Shown one piece after another: positions 1 through 8,997 of a stretch of 64,000 nucleotides of DNA (position 1 is the stretch's first letter; the number at the start of each line of letters is the position of its first letter). The DNA is from Halolamina pelagica (GTDB lineage: Archaea; Halobacteriota; Halobacteria; Halobacteriales; Haloferacaceae): contig NZ_LGUC01000001.1 of NCBI RefSeq assembly GCF_001307315.1, positions 2,542,001 through 2,606,000 of the forward strand, written 5' to 3'. Under the pieces are notes generated by a model. It was not told the origin of the DNA. It was given only the letters and a program-made list of their open reading frames with translations, and did no database searches. The translations under genes were made by a program, and so were the position numbers.

Positions 1-639
1 GTCGAAGCCGTAGTTGTACCCCATCGCGAGGATCGGCCAGTGCCAGACGCCCCAGATCACGCCGGAGAGCACGACAGCGCGGCGGTAGCCGAGCGGGGTC
101 AGCTTCGGCAGCAGATACGCCCGCCAGCCGAACTCCTCGCCGAACGCGAACAGCCCATTGATGATCGGCGCGATCGTGAGCGCGCTGACGATCTGGATCG
201 CCGCCAGCAGCCGCGGATCGATTCCGACGCCCATGCTCGCCATCTGCTCGCGGAAGGCGGCCATCGTCGGGTCGAACTGGCCGGGGAACACCGCGAAGTA
301 GAGCCCGGCGCCGACGACGGTCAGCCCGGCCGGCACCAGCCACGCGGCGGCGTACGTCCACATCGTCCCCTCGAACTCGGGGCGGAGACGGTGGCGATCC
401 CAGCCCTCGCCGGTCGCGAGTCGGGCGACGACGTTGCCCACCGCGGGGCCGAACATGTAGGCGGTCGGCAGCAGGACGGTCGCGAGCGTGATCCCGCTGG
501 TGAGTTCGGGGCTGTCGGTGAACCCGCCGGTGACCCAGATGGCCAGCGCCGTCGCCCACGAGACGCCGAAGGCGACCAGGAGGAAGAGGGCGATCCGGCG
601 GCGCTGCAGCGTCGTCGGCGCCCGTAACCGGTCGTGCAT
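1..639 (-). CDS. CPBP family intramembrane metalloprotease (3' end cut by window)
   Basis: Multi-pass membrane protein of the CPBP/CAAX protease (ABI) family; 213 codons are visible and the gene continues left of the window. The start codon is the ATG ending at 639, followed by a basic N-terminus and several hydrophobic segments. Near residue 170 the motif EEFGWRAYL gives the two catalytic-type glutamates and the arginine of CPBP motif 1, and about 35 residues later HWPI supplies the motif 2 histidine. Members cleave prenylated or other membrane substrates or act in bacteriocin immunity; the substrate here is unknown. It lies just beyond the 3' end of the malate dehydrogenase gene on the same strand. 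Confidence 0.88.
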   Translation of the reverse strand, partial: MHDRLRAPTTLQRRRIALFLLVAFGVSWATALAIWVTGGFTDSPELTSGITLATVLLPTAYMFGPAVGNVVARLATGEGWDRHRLRPEFEGTMWTYAAAWLVPAGLTVVGAGLYFAVFPGQFDPTMAAFREQMASMGVGIDPRLLAAIQIVSALTIAPIINGLFAFGEEFGWRAYLLPKLTPLGYRRAVVLSGVIWGVWHWPILAMGYNYGFD

Positions 640-681
640 ACCTCGCCGGTGGGACCGCCGCCAGCAAAAACGTTGGCGAGT

Positions 682-1595
682 CTACTCGATCTTCGCGTAC
701 TGGTCCCGCAGCTTCTCGGCGGCCTCGTCCATCAGGTCGGCCTCGTAGTCGGAGAGCTCCCACTCGACGACCTCCTCGACGCCGTCGGCGCCGAGTTTGA
801 CCGGGACGCCGAAGGCGGTGTCCTCGTAGCCGAACTCGCCGTCGAGGACGATGCTACCGGGGAGCACCTCGCCGGTGTCGTTGATGATCGCCTCGGCCAT
901 GTGGGCGACGCCCGTCGCGGGTCCCCACTCGGTGGCGCCTTTGCGCTCGATCACGTCCATCGCCGACTGCTGGAGGTCGCCGAGGATCTCCTCGCGCTCG
1001 TCGGGCGTGAACTCGGGATCCCGGCCGTCGACGCGCACTTTCGAGAACAGGGGACCTGTGCGTCGCCGTGCTCGCCGAGGATCGTCGCCTCGACGTTGCC
1101 GACCTGGGTGTCGAACCGCTCGGAGAGCACGTAGCGGAACCGCGCGGAGTCCAGGCGGCCGCCGAAGCCGATCACCTTCGAGCGGTCGCGCTCGCCGGTC
1201 TCGTACAGGTGGCGGTTGAGCAGGTCGACGGGGTTGGAGGTGGTGATGGTGACGAAGTCGTCGTTGTGCTCCGCCAGCGAGGCGCCGATGTCGTCCATGA
1301 TCGGCGCGTTGTCGCCCGCGAGGTCGATCCGGGTCTGCCCCGGCTCTCGGGGGATGCCAGCGGTGATGATCACGACGTCCGAGCCGGCCGTGTCGGCGTA
1401 GTCTCCCTGCCGAACGGTCGTGTTGGAGTCGTAGGCGACGCCGTGGTTGGCGTCAGCGGCCTGGCCGACGGTCACGTCCTCCTGTGAGGGGATGTCGACG
1501 TACACCAGTTCGTCGACGATATCCCGAAGCGCGAGGTTGTACCCGGCGGCTGCGCCGACGGTTCCTGCCGCACCGACTACGCTGACTTTCGTCAT
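682..1595 (-). CDS. mdh: Malate dehydrogenase (one-base frameshift)
   Basis: NAD-dependent malate dehydrogenase of the lactate dehydrogenase-like haloarchaeal type, oxidising malate to oxaloacetate in the citric acid cycle. The start [14 protein letters not shown] carries the Rossmann GxxGxxG loop; [14 protein letters not shown] and the active-site region GEHGDAQVP follow. At the G run 1050-1053 (C run in the coding strand) one base is missing: the frame leaves after GEHGDAQVP and resumes with [15 protein letters not shown] to the natural end. With one base restored the protein is 304 residues, the usual family length. All catalytic regions are conserved, so I read this as a sequence error rather than a dead gene. 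Confidence 0.93.
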
Positions 1596-1700
1596 GACGC
1601 GTACGAGTTGGGCGAGTCGGCGATTAAACCCAGCGATGGCGGTGAGTGAGAGCGGACCCACACCGGGTCGCGATCGGCCGAAAGACGCCGTGAGACCGCC

Positions 1701-1961
1701 TTAGCAGGCCTCAGCACCGAACGCCGACTTCACGACGTTCGGCACCGGCAGGTCGGCCATCAGCCCCGAGACGAAGTCGGGGACGAGGCCGCCCACGAAC
1801 CCGGGCGGCCCCTCGCCGTCCGGGCCGTTCTCGGCGTTCTTGCAGTCGTCGACCTGTTCGGCCGGGCCGTCGGCGGCGCCCGGCGCGGCTGCCGCGGGCA
1901 TCGCGACGACGCTCAGCAGCAGCAGCGCCGCGAGGGCGCCGATGATCGGGTTGGCGTTCAT
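1701..1961 (-). CDS. Small secreted protein, unknown function
   Basis: An 86-residue protein beginning MNANPIIGALAALLLL, with a clear Sec-type signal peptide ending near the Ala-rich stretch at residue 25-28. The mature part is acidic and Gly/Pro-rich, with one cysteine after the acidic DD and another as the very last residue, which could form a disulfide. An in-frame ATG five codons upstream (1976) is possible, but the chosen start puts the hydrophobic core in the normal place. No family recognised. It stands between the divergent mdh and HIT genes. Confidence 0.6.
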   Translation of the reverse strand: MNANPIIGALAALLLLSVVAMPAAAAPGAADGPAEQVDDCKNAENGPDGEGPPGFVGGLVPDFVSGLMADLPVPNVVKSAFGAEAC

Positions 1962-2108
1962 TGCGTCTCGAGCCACGAGCGGGAGGGGGATAAATCGGGC
2001 AAGCGCTACAGCCGGTTTGCGGCCGATTTAACTCCGGTTAACGCCGCTTCGACTCGGATGGAGCGATCGAGGGGAACCACTAACCGGCGGCCGATCGATC
2101 CTGCGAGC

Positions 2109-2657
2109 ATGGACCAAATCTTCGCCCCCTGGCGGATCGACTGGGTCGAGCGCGACCCCGAGGACGACGAGATCGACGGCTGCCCGTTCTGCGTGCTCCC
2201 CGAGCGCGACGCCGACCGGGAGAGCCGCATCGTCGCCCGCAGCGAGCACTCGTTCGTCATCCTCAACAACGCGCCCTACGCCCCGGGCCACGTGATGGTC
2301 ATCCCCGAGCGCCACACCGGCGAGTGGGGCGAGCTTTCGGACGCCGAACTGCTCGATCACGCGAAACTGAAGGTCGCGACCATCGAGGCGCTGGAGGCCG
2401 GGTTCGACCCGAACGGCGTCAACGCCGGCGAGAACCTCGGCGGCGCCGCCGCCGGCGGCTCCATCGACGACCATCTCCACACCCACCTGATCCCGCGCTG
2501 GGCGGGCGACACGAACTTCATGCCGATCGTCTCGGACACCAAAGTGATCGTCGAGGGGCTGGAGGCGAGCTACGAGAAGCTCCACGACGCGTTCGCGTCG
2601 CTGTCCGAGAGTGAACACGCCGAAAAGACGGCCGCGGTCGAGCTCCGATTCGACTGA
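2109..2657 (+). CDS. HIT family nucleotide-binding hydrolase
   Basis: Histidine-triad protein of 182 residues. The HIT signature HLHTHLIPRW lies near residue 125, giving the H-phi-H-phi-H loop that attacks the alpha-phosphate; an N-terminal CPFC pair near residue 23 is typical of the branch that includes Ap4A phosphorylase-like and archaeal HIT proteins. Expected activity is hydrolysis or phosphorolysis of AMP-linked nucleotides such as Ap4A. An earlier in-frame ATG at 2058 would add a basic 17-residue tail unlike the family, so the start MDQIFAPWRIDW, which matches relatives, is preferred. It converges on the symporter gene with an 11-base gap. Confidence 0.9.
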   Translation: MDQIFAPWRIDWVERDPEDDEIDGCPFCVLPERDADRESRIVARSEHSFVILNNAPYAPGHVMVIPERHTGEWGELSDAELLDHAKLKVATIEALEAGFDPNGVNAGENLGGAAAGGSIDDHLHTHLIPRWAGDTNFMPIVSDTKVIVEGLEASYEKLHDAFASLSESEHAEKTAAVELRFD

Positions 2658-2668
2658 GCGCGGGGCGC

Positions 2669-4012
2669 CTACAGGAACGGCAGGCCCGGCGAGGCGTAGA
2701 TGGAGGTGACGCCCAGGTACAGCGTGACGAACACGCCGACGAACACCACCGTGCGGAGCCACCAGACCCAGAGCCGGGCGTACATCGCGTCCGCGTTCGA
2801 TCCCTGCTGGACCTCGTCGATCGCTTCGGGGCCGTACACCCAGCCGACGAAGATCACGCCAAGCAGCACGGACGCCGGCAGCAGGACGCTGTAGGCGAGC
2901 GTGTCGAACCAGCCCAGCCACGCCGTGTCCCACGCCGCGAGCGTCCCGAGCAGGAACAGCGCGCCGCCGAAGCCAAAGGCGGTCGCCTTGCGGTTCCAGC
3001 CGTACTTGTCGACGCAGTAGGACGTGACGACCTCCAGCAGACTGATCGCCGAGGACAGCGCCGCGATCAGCACGACGAAGAAGAACAGCGCGCCGACGAC
3101 CCGGCCCGCCATCCCGAGGTTCGCGAACGCCTGCGCGACCGAGACGAACAGTGCGCCCGGGCCGCCACCCGCGGCGCCCTCGGGGACCTGCCCGAACTGG
3201 ACGAACAGCAGCGGGATCACGACCAGCCCCGCCAGCACGCCGATCGCGGTGTTGAGGCCGACGACGAGCCCGCCGTCAGCCGGGAGGCTCTCGTCTTTGT
3301 CGATGTAGGAGGCGTAGGTGATCATCGCACCCATCCCCAGCGAGAGCGAGAAGAACGCCTGGCTCACGGCGAACGGGACGACGGAGCCCAGGTTGTTCGC
3401 GAGATACCCCATATCCGGGGAGAGGTAGTAGCCGTACGCGGGGCCGCTCCCGTCGAGCGTGAACGCGTACACGCCCAGGCCGAGCAGCATCAGCACCACC
3501 GACGGCACCATCAGCTTCGTCGCCTTCTCGATCCCGTCTTCGACGCCGAAGGCGACGATACCGGCGGTGAGCGCCATGAACAGGGCGTGGAACGCGATCG
3601 CCTCGACACCCGTGGAGACGGCGCCGAAGTACGTCGCAGTGTCGGCGAAGTAGCCGCCGGTCAGGCTCCCGATCGTGTACCGGATCACCCAGCCGCCGAC
3701 GACGCTGTAGTACGACAGGATCCACAGTCCCGTGAACAGCCCCAACCCGCCGACGACCGTCCAGGCGGGGTGGTTCAGCTGCTCGAACGCCTCGACGGCG
3801 TTGAGCTTCGCCCGCCGGCCGATCGCGAACTCGCCCAGGATCGTCGGCAGCCCGATCAACACAGCCGCGAGCAGATAGACGAACACGAACGCCGCCCCAC
3901 CGTTCGTGGCGGTTTTGAACGGGAACTGCCAGATGTTGCCCAATCCGACTGCGCTTCCGACCGCAGCGAGGATGAACCCCGCACGCGTGGTCCAGGTTTC
4001 TCTCTGTGCCAT
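2669..4012 (-). CDS. Sodium:neurotransmitter symporter (NSS/SNF) family protein
   Basis: A 447-residue, roughly 12-pass transporter of the LeuT fold. The N-terminus MAQRETWTTRAGFILAAVGSAVGLGNIWQFPF contains the NSS hallmark GSAVGLGNIWQFP in the unwound helix 1, where substrate and sodium bind. Members import amino acids or related solutes using the sodium gradient, which suits a halophile; the solute cannot be read from the sequence. It is divergent from the cation efflux gene, with about 90 bases between start codons that must hold both promoters. Confidence 0.92.
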   Translation of the reverse strand: MAQRETWTTRAGFILAAVGSAVGLGNIWQFPFKTATNGGAAFVFVYLLAAVLIGLPTILGEFAIGRRAKLNAVEAFEQLNHPAWTVVGGLGLFTGLWILSYYSVVGGWVIRYTIGSLTGGYFADTATYFGAVSTGVEAIAFHALFMALTAGIVAFGVEDGIEKATKLMVPSVVLMLLGLGVYAFTLDGSGPAYGYYLSPDMGYLANNLGSVVPFAVSQAFFSLSLGMGAMITYASYIDKDESLPADGGLVVGLNTAIGVLAGLVVIPLLFVQFGQVPEGAAGGGPGALFVSVAQAFANLGMAGRVVGALFFFVVLIAALSSAISLLEVVTSYCVDKYGWNRKATAFGFGGALFLLGTLAAWDTAWLGWFDTLAYSVLLPASVLLGVIFVGWVYGPEAIDEVQQGSNADAMYARLWVWWLRTVVFVGVFVTLYLGVTSIYASPGLPFL

Positions 4013-4100
4013 GTATCCGCAAGCCGGACATCTGATACAAGATTCTACCGGTTTTCAAAGAGCGACCATTCAAGTACGATGGCGCACCCAGTGTACCCGA

Positions 4101-5015
4101 ATGGAGCGCAAGCAGACCGTCCGCCGGGTCGGCGTCGTCGTCCTCGTCGCCAACCTTGCACTCGCAGTGCTGAAGGCGGGCGTCTGGCTGGAGACCGGAA
4201 GTCTCGCGCTGGTGAGCGAGGCAGTCAACAGCGGCGCCGACGCGCTGTACAGCGCCGTCGTGGTCGCCGGGCTCTACCTCACGACCCAGCCCCCGGACTT
4301 CGAACACCCACACGGCCACGAGCGCATCGAGCCGTTCGTCTCGCTGTTCGTCGCCGTCGGCGTGCTCGGCGCCGGCGTCGGGGTGGCGTGGTCCGGCATC
4401 AACTCACTGCTCACCGGCTCTTACACCGCAGTCCCGCCGCTGGCGGCGGCGGTCCTCGGCGTCGGCGCCGCCGCGAAGTACGCGCTGTATCGCTACTGCC
4501 TTGGCGTCGGCGAGACGCACAACTCGCCCGCGCTGGTCGCGACCGCGAAGGACAACCGCACGGACGTCCTGACGGCGGTGGCGGCGCTGATCGGCGCCGG
4601 CGGCGCCGCCGTCGGCTACCCGGTGCTCGACCCGATCGCCGCCGTCGTCGTCGCGATCGGCGTGTTCCTCACCGGTATCGACATCGTCCGGGACAACGTC
4701 GGCTACCTCGTCGGCGCCGCACCGCCGGAGGATCTCCGACAGGACATCGTCGAGGCCGCGCTCTCCCACCCCGACGTGCAGGGCGCCCACGACGTGGTCG
4801 CCCACTACGTCGGCCCCGAGGTCGACGTGAGCCTCCACATCGAGGTCGAGGGCGACATGACGCTCCGTGAAGCCCACGACATCGAGACGGCGGTGATCCA
4901 GGCGATCCGCGACCTGCCGGAGGTCGACGACGCCTTCGTCCACATCGATCCGAAGGAGCTGGGCGAGTGGAAGGAGGACGACCGCTGGCGCGACGAACGC
5001 GTGAACCGCGAGTGA
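4101..5015 (+). CDS. Cation diffusion facilitator (CDF) transporter
   Basis: A 304-residue CDF family exporter of divalent metal ions such as zinc, manganese or iron(II). Six predicted membrane helices are followed by a cytoplasmic ferredoxin-like C-terminal domain. Family motifs are visible: LVSEAVNSGADALYS in helix 2, where the second metal ligand position is usually His or Asp and here reads Asn then Asp, and the loop HPHGHERIEPF. The C-terminal part (about residue 215 on) ends with DDAFVHIDP, a typical metal-sensing edge. The Asn variation may alter metal preference (inference). Start ATG at 4101; longer upstream in-frame starts overlap the neighbouring gene's antisense. Confidence 0.9.
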   Translation: MERKQTVRRVGVVVLVANLALAVLKAGVWLETGSLALVSEAVNSGADALYSAVVVAGLYLTTQPPDFEHPHGHERIEPFVSLFVAVGVLGAGVGVAWSGINSLLTGSYTAVPPLAAAVLGVGAAAKYALYRYCLGVGETHNSPALVATAKDNRTDVLTAVAALIGAGGAAVGYPVLDPIAAVVVAIGVFLTGIDIVRDNVGYLVGAAPPEDLRQDIVEAALSHPDVQGAHDVVAHYVGPEVDVSLHIEVEGDMTLREAHDIETAVIQAIRDLPEVDDAFVHIDPKELGEWKEDDRWRDERVNRE

Positions 5016-5084
5016 TCGAAGGGCGGCCGCGAGAAGGGGGGCAGGCGGGCGAGCGCTTATTCGCGTCCGTGCCCGAATACCCCC

Positions 5085-6505
5085 ATGGCCGGCTACGAAG
5101 CGGGGTTTCGCGACCTGACCGAGGAGTTCCGTGCCCGCGAGCTCCCGGTCGATGGCGCGGTCCCGGACTGGCTCGACGGCGCGCTGTACCGGAACGGCCC
5201 GGCGCGCTGGTCGGTCGGCGACGCCGAAGCCGACCACTGGTTCGACGGGCTCGCCCACCTCACCCGGTTCGCGTTCGACGACGGCGCGGTGCGGTACACC
5301 AACCGATTCCCCCGGACGGGCGCCTACCGCGCCGCGGTCGAGGAGGGGAGTTTCGCCGGGCAGTTCTCCTCGACTGACGGCTACCTCTCCCGGGTGACGT
5401 CGATGCTCGCCGGCGAGTCGACCGACAACGCGAACGTCCACGTCGCCCGACTCGGCGGCGATCTCGTGGCGTTGACCGAGACGCCCAACTGGCTCCGGGT
5501 CGACCCCGACACGCTGGAGAGCCACGGGTCGCTCGACTACGACGACGATCTCACCGCCCACCACGTCACCGCACACCTTCGGCAAGACCCAGCGACGGGG
5601 GCGCACTGGGGCTACTTCACGCGGTTCGGCCGGACGACCGAGTACGTCCTCTTCAAGATTCCCGACGGCACCACGCGCCGGGAGTCGGTCGCGCGCGTCG
5701 CCGTCGACCGCCCGGCGTACATGCACAGCTTCGCCCTCACCCCCACCTACGCGGTGTTGGTCGAGCCGCCGCTGACCACCCACCCGGCGAAGTTCCTGCT
5801 CCCGGGGTCGGGCGGGTTCATCGACAACTACGACTGGCAGCCCGGCCGCGGAACGCGCTTTCTGGTCGTCCGGCGCGACTCGGGCGAACTGGTCCGCGAG
5901 GCCACCGTGCCGGCGTTTTTCACGTTCCACACCGCGAACGCGTTCGAACGGGGCGGCGAGAGCGCCGACCCCGAGGCGATCGTCGTCGACCTCGTCGCCT
6001 ACGACGACGACAGCGCGGTGACGGATCTCTCGATCGCGGCGCTCCGTGGCGGCGACGCCGGCTTCCCCTCGGGCGAGCTCCGGCGCTACCGACTCCCGCT
6101 CGACGGCGGCAAGCCCGAGTTCGATAACCTCGCCGACAACCTGGAGATGCCGCGGTTCGCCCCCGACGTTCACACCCGGCCGTACGAGCACGTCTACGCG
6201 CAGTCGACGGAGATGGAGGGCGGCAACGCGCTCGTACGCGTCGACGTGAGCGAGGAAGGGGAGACGCCGACACCGGCGTCGCCGAACGCTGGGAGGCGTC
6301 GGGCGTCTACTCCGGCGAGCCGGTGTTCGTCCCCCACCCCGACGGGGCCGAAGAGGCCGACGGCGTCGTGCTCTCGCTCTGTCTTGACACCGACGCCGAG
6401 CGCTCGTTCCTGCTGGTCTGCGACGGCGAGCTGACCGAACTCGCGCGGGCGCCGCTGCCCCACGTCGTCCCGTTCGGGTTCCACGGGGAGTACTACCGGA
6501 ACTGA
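5085..6505 (+). CDS. Carotenoid oxygenase family protein (one-base frameshift)
   Basis: Iron(II) carotenoid cleavage dioxygenase of the RPE65/CCD family, 473 residues once one base is restored. Three of the four iron-binding histidines lie in the first frame: near VTAHLRQDP, YMHSFALTP and FTFHTANAFE. The fourth, in VPFGFHGEYY, lies only in the shifted frame that ends the gene. The break is at the G run 6258-6261; adding one G joins the frames through DTGVAERWEASG. A TTATTC box at 5057, 28 bases before the ATG, suggests a leaderless transcript. Haloarchaeal relatives make retinal or apocarotenoids, but no rhodopsin gene is nearby. Product specificity is open. Confidence 0.85.
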
Positions 6506-6508
6506 GGA

Positions 6509-7425
6509 TCAGGTCGGCGTCGAGGCGTCCTCGACGGTGATCTCCTGTTCGGCGCTGACGTGCCCCTCGATACGGAGCGTGATCGGGCCGTCCTCGTCGG
6601 TCGTGTAGCCCGTGTCGATCGTGAGCGTCGCCGTCGTCGACGCGCCGGCGTCGACCGCCTGCTCGATCAGGTGTGACTCGTCGTCGTCGGCGATCAGTTC
6701 GGTCGGCCAGTAGGCGGCCGCGAGGAAGCGTCCGTCGGTGTCGCTGGTGTTGGTCACCGAGAGTTCGATCGTCATCGCCTCGCCTTGAGTGACCGAATCT
6801 GGCGCCGACAGCGAGTCGAGTTCGAACGACGGCGCAGACCCGGCGAGGGTCTGGGCAGCCTCGTCGGGCAGGGACCACGTCGCCGACTCGCCGCCGCGTT
6901 CGAGCACGATCTGTGGGTCGTCAACTTGGATGGGCGAACCGAGTTCGAACGCGACGTAGCGGGCGGCGTCGCCGCCGGTAAGTTCGGGGCTGCCGACGAT
7001 CCCGCCCTCGTGGCCGGCAACGGCGTAGTTCTGGGCGCCCTCGTCGCCGGGGTCGACGGCTGCCCACGTCTCGCCGCCCGCGCGGAGGCTGAACGCGTCC
7101 AACTCGAGTTCGGCGTCGCTGCGGACCGAGGCGACGACGAACTGCCGCCCCTCGGGGGCGACGACGCCGCCGGAGCCCATGATGGACTCGTAGGTGACGG
7201 CCTTCTCGGCGACGATGTCGAACACGGCGACGGCGTCGCCGCCGACCGTCCGCTCGGACGACGCCGGCGGGGGACCTCTGTCTCGGACGGGGACCCGTTC
7301 GGTGGTTCTGGGGAGTCGGTCGGCGATTCGTCGTCGCCGGGCGAGTCGCCGATACAGCCGGCGGTCGCCAGCGCCGCGGCGGCGCCGAGGCTACTCGCCA
7401 GAAACTGTCGTCTGGTGGAGGGCAT
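6509..7425 (-). CDS. Tat-exported lipoprotein, unknown function (one-base frameshift)
   Basis: Starts MPSTRRQFLASSLG: twin arginines, a hydrophobic stretch and lipobox ATAGC, so it is probably exported by Tat and anchored by a lipid on Cys near residue 25. A Ser/Asp/Pro-rich linker follows, then two beta-rich halves of about 120 residues; the second reads like a CARDB-type adhesion fold (TIELSVTNTSDTDG). The frame breaks in the G run 7269-7273 (five C in the coding strand); restoring one base gives 305 residues. Convergent with the carotenoid oxygenase gene, whose stop is three bases away. Confidence 0.7.
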
Positions 7426-7488
7426 CACCCGAAACTGGGGGCACCGACCGTAACAAGCCTTGTGGGGGCGACTGCGGCGTCGGCGGAG

Positions 7489-8739
7489 TCAGACCGGCGT
7501 TCCGAACGCGTACACCGTCTGGTGACTCGTGACCTCGACCTCCGCGAAGTCGCCGGGTTCGAGGCCGTGCTCGTCGGCGTTCTGGACGATGATCTGTCGG
7601 TAGGCGGAGTCACGGCACTTCACCGAGTCGCCGGTTCCCTCCTCGACCACCAGCACCTCGCGGGTGGTGCCGATCAGCTCCTCGTAGGCCTCGGCGACGA
7701 CCTCGTGCTTGAGTTCGCTCATCGCCTTCGAGCGGTCCTTCTTCGTCTGGCCGCCGAGCCCCTTCATCTCCGCGGCGTCGGTGCCGGGCCGCTTGGAGAA
7801 GCGCGTGACGTTGACCTTCTCCGGGCGCACCTCGCGGAACAGCGCCATCGACTGCTCGTGATCGGCCTCGGTCTCGGTGGGGAAGCCGACGATGAAGTCC
7901 GTCGACAGCGTCCAGTGGTCGAGCGTGTCGTCGAACGTCTCGACGATGTCGAGGAACTTGTCGACGCGGTGCTGGCGTCGCATCTCCGCGAGCACCTCGT
8001 CGCTGCCGGACTGCACCGGCGCGTGGAGGAAGTCGTACAGCTTCTCGTTGCGGGCGAACACGTCGGCCAGCTCCTCGCGGATCCCGTGAACGCCGCCGGG
8101 GTTGGCCATCCCGACGCGGACCCGGAACTCGCCGTCGATGTCGCAGATGCGGTCGAGCAGTTCGGGCAGCTTGCGCTCGCCCTCGTCCCAGCCGTAGACG
8201 CCGGTGTCCTGGCCGGTGACGCGGAGCTCCTTCGCGCCGGCGTGGACCAGCGCGCGGGCTTTCTCGACGTTCTCCTCGACGCTCGGCGAGTCGATCCGAC
8301 CCGTGGCCTGCTTGGTGATGCAGTACGAGCAGTTGCTCATGCAGCCCCGAGCGATGGGGAGGATGCCGACGACGCCGTCGAGGACGGGCTCGGTGCCCGG
8401 TCCCGGTGTGGGGCACTCGCCGTTGGTGACGGCCTCGGGCACGTCGTCCCAGTGGAGCACCTGCGCGTCGATGTCGGCCTGCTGGAACTCCTCGCTCTGG
8501 GCCAGCGCCATGCAGCCCGTGACGATCAGGTCGGCGGTCTGCTCGTCGAGCTCCTCGGCGCGTCGGAGCATGTTGCGCTCGGTCTTCTCGACGACCGTAC
8601 AGGAGTTGAGGATCGACACGTCCGCCTCTTTGGGCCCGTCCACCCGGTAGTGGCCGGCGTCGCGCAGGGCGCTCTCGATCGACCGACTCTCACCCCGGTT
8701 CGACGTACAGCCGTACGTCTCGATGTGGTAACGGGCCAT
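7489..8739 (-). CDS. tRNA (N6-threonylcarbamoyladenosine-C2)-methylthiotransferase
   Basis: Radical SAM enzyme of the e-MtaB/CDKAL1 branch, which converts t6A37 to ms2t6A37 in ANN-decoding tRNAs. 416 residues from MARYHIETYGC. The N-terminal UPF0004 domain has the three cysteines of one cluster (YGCTSNRG, NSCTV, TGCMA); the radical SAM motif RGCMSNCSYC lies near residue 140; a TRAM RNA-binding domain ends the protein (about residue 355-416). An upstream in-frame start at 8769 is possible but adds ten non-conserved residues. The start lies about 60 bases from a tandem repeat array. Confidence 0.92.
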   Translation of the reverse strand: MARYHIETYGCTSNRGESRSIESALRDAGHYRVDGPKEADVSILNSCTVVEKTERNMLRRAEELDEQTADLIVTGCMALAQSEEFQQADIDAQVLHWDDVPEAVTNGECPTPGPGTEPVLDGVVGILPIARGCMSNCSYCITKQATGRIDSPSVEENVEKARALVHAGAKELRVTGQDTGVYGWDEGERKLPELLDRICDIDGEFRVRVGMANPGGVHGIREELADVFARNEKLYDFLHAPVQSGSDEVLAEMRRQHRVDKFLDIVETFDDTLDHWTLSTDFIVGFPTETEADHEQSMALFREVRPEKVNVTRFSKRPGTDAAEMKGLGGQTKKDRSKAMSELKHEVVAEAYEELIGTTREVLVVEEGTGDSVKCRDSAYRQIIVQNADEHGLEPGDFAEVEVTSHQTVYAFGTPV

Positions 8740-8797
8740 CAGTGTCGGAACTGGGCGAGCGGTGGGCAAAAGGCCGACGGTTGAAACTCCGCCGCGG

Positions 8798-8997
8798 CGA
8801 CGGCCAGCCGCGGCGGTGTGGACGACAACGTGGCGACGGCCAGCCGCGGCGGTGTGGACGACAACGTGGCGACGGCCAGCCGCGGCGGTGTGGACGACAA
8901 CGTGGCGACGGCCAGCCGCGGCGGTGTGGACGACAACGCGGCGATCAGCCCAGCCGCGGCGGTGTGGACGACAACGTGGCGATCAGCCCAGCCGCGG
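8798..8997. repeat. 36-base tandem repeat array overlapping the 3' end of the ABC permease gene
   Basis: Four head-to-tail copies of a 36-base unit (8798-8833, 8834-8869, 8870-8905, 8906-8941), then a 38-base variant (8942-8979) and an 18-base partial copy (8980-8997). The first three copies are identical in the unit core GCCGCGGCGGTGTGGACGAC; copy 4 has one substitution. The 38-base and partial copies contain the last codons and stop of the permease gene (PRLG-stop on the minus strand), so the array seems to have grown from the gene's 3' end. There are no unique spacers, so it is not a CRISPR array. Because the unit is 12 codons long, several frames stay open through it without being genes. 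Confidence 0.95.

Noticed and set aside
4404-6878. Very long minus-strand open frame (over 800 codons) opposite the CDF and carotenoid oxygenase genes
   Set aside because: It lacks any domain, is Arg/Gly-rich as expected for a GC-rich antisense frame, and crosses two well supported genes.
8798-8997. 36-base direct repeats as a CRISPR array
   Set aside because: The repeats abut each other with no unique spacers, contain a gene's stop codon, and no cas gene is near.
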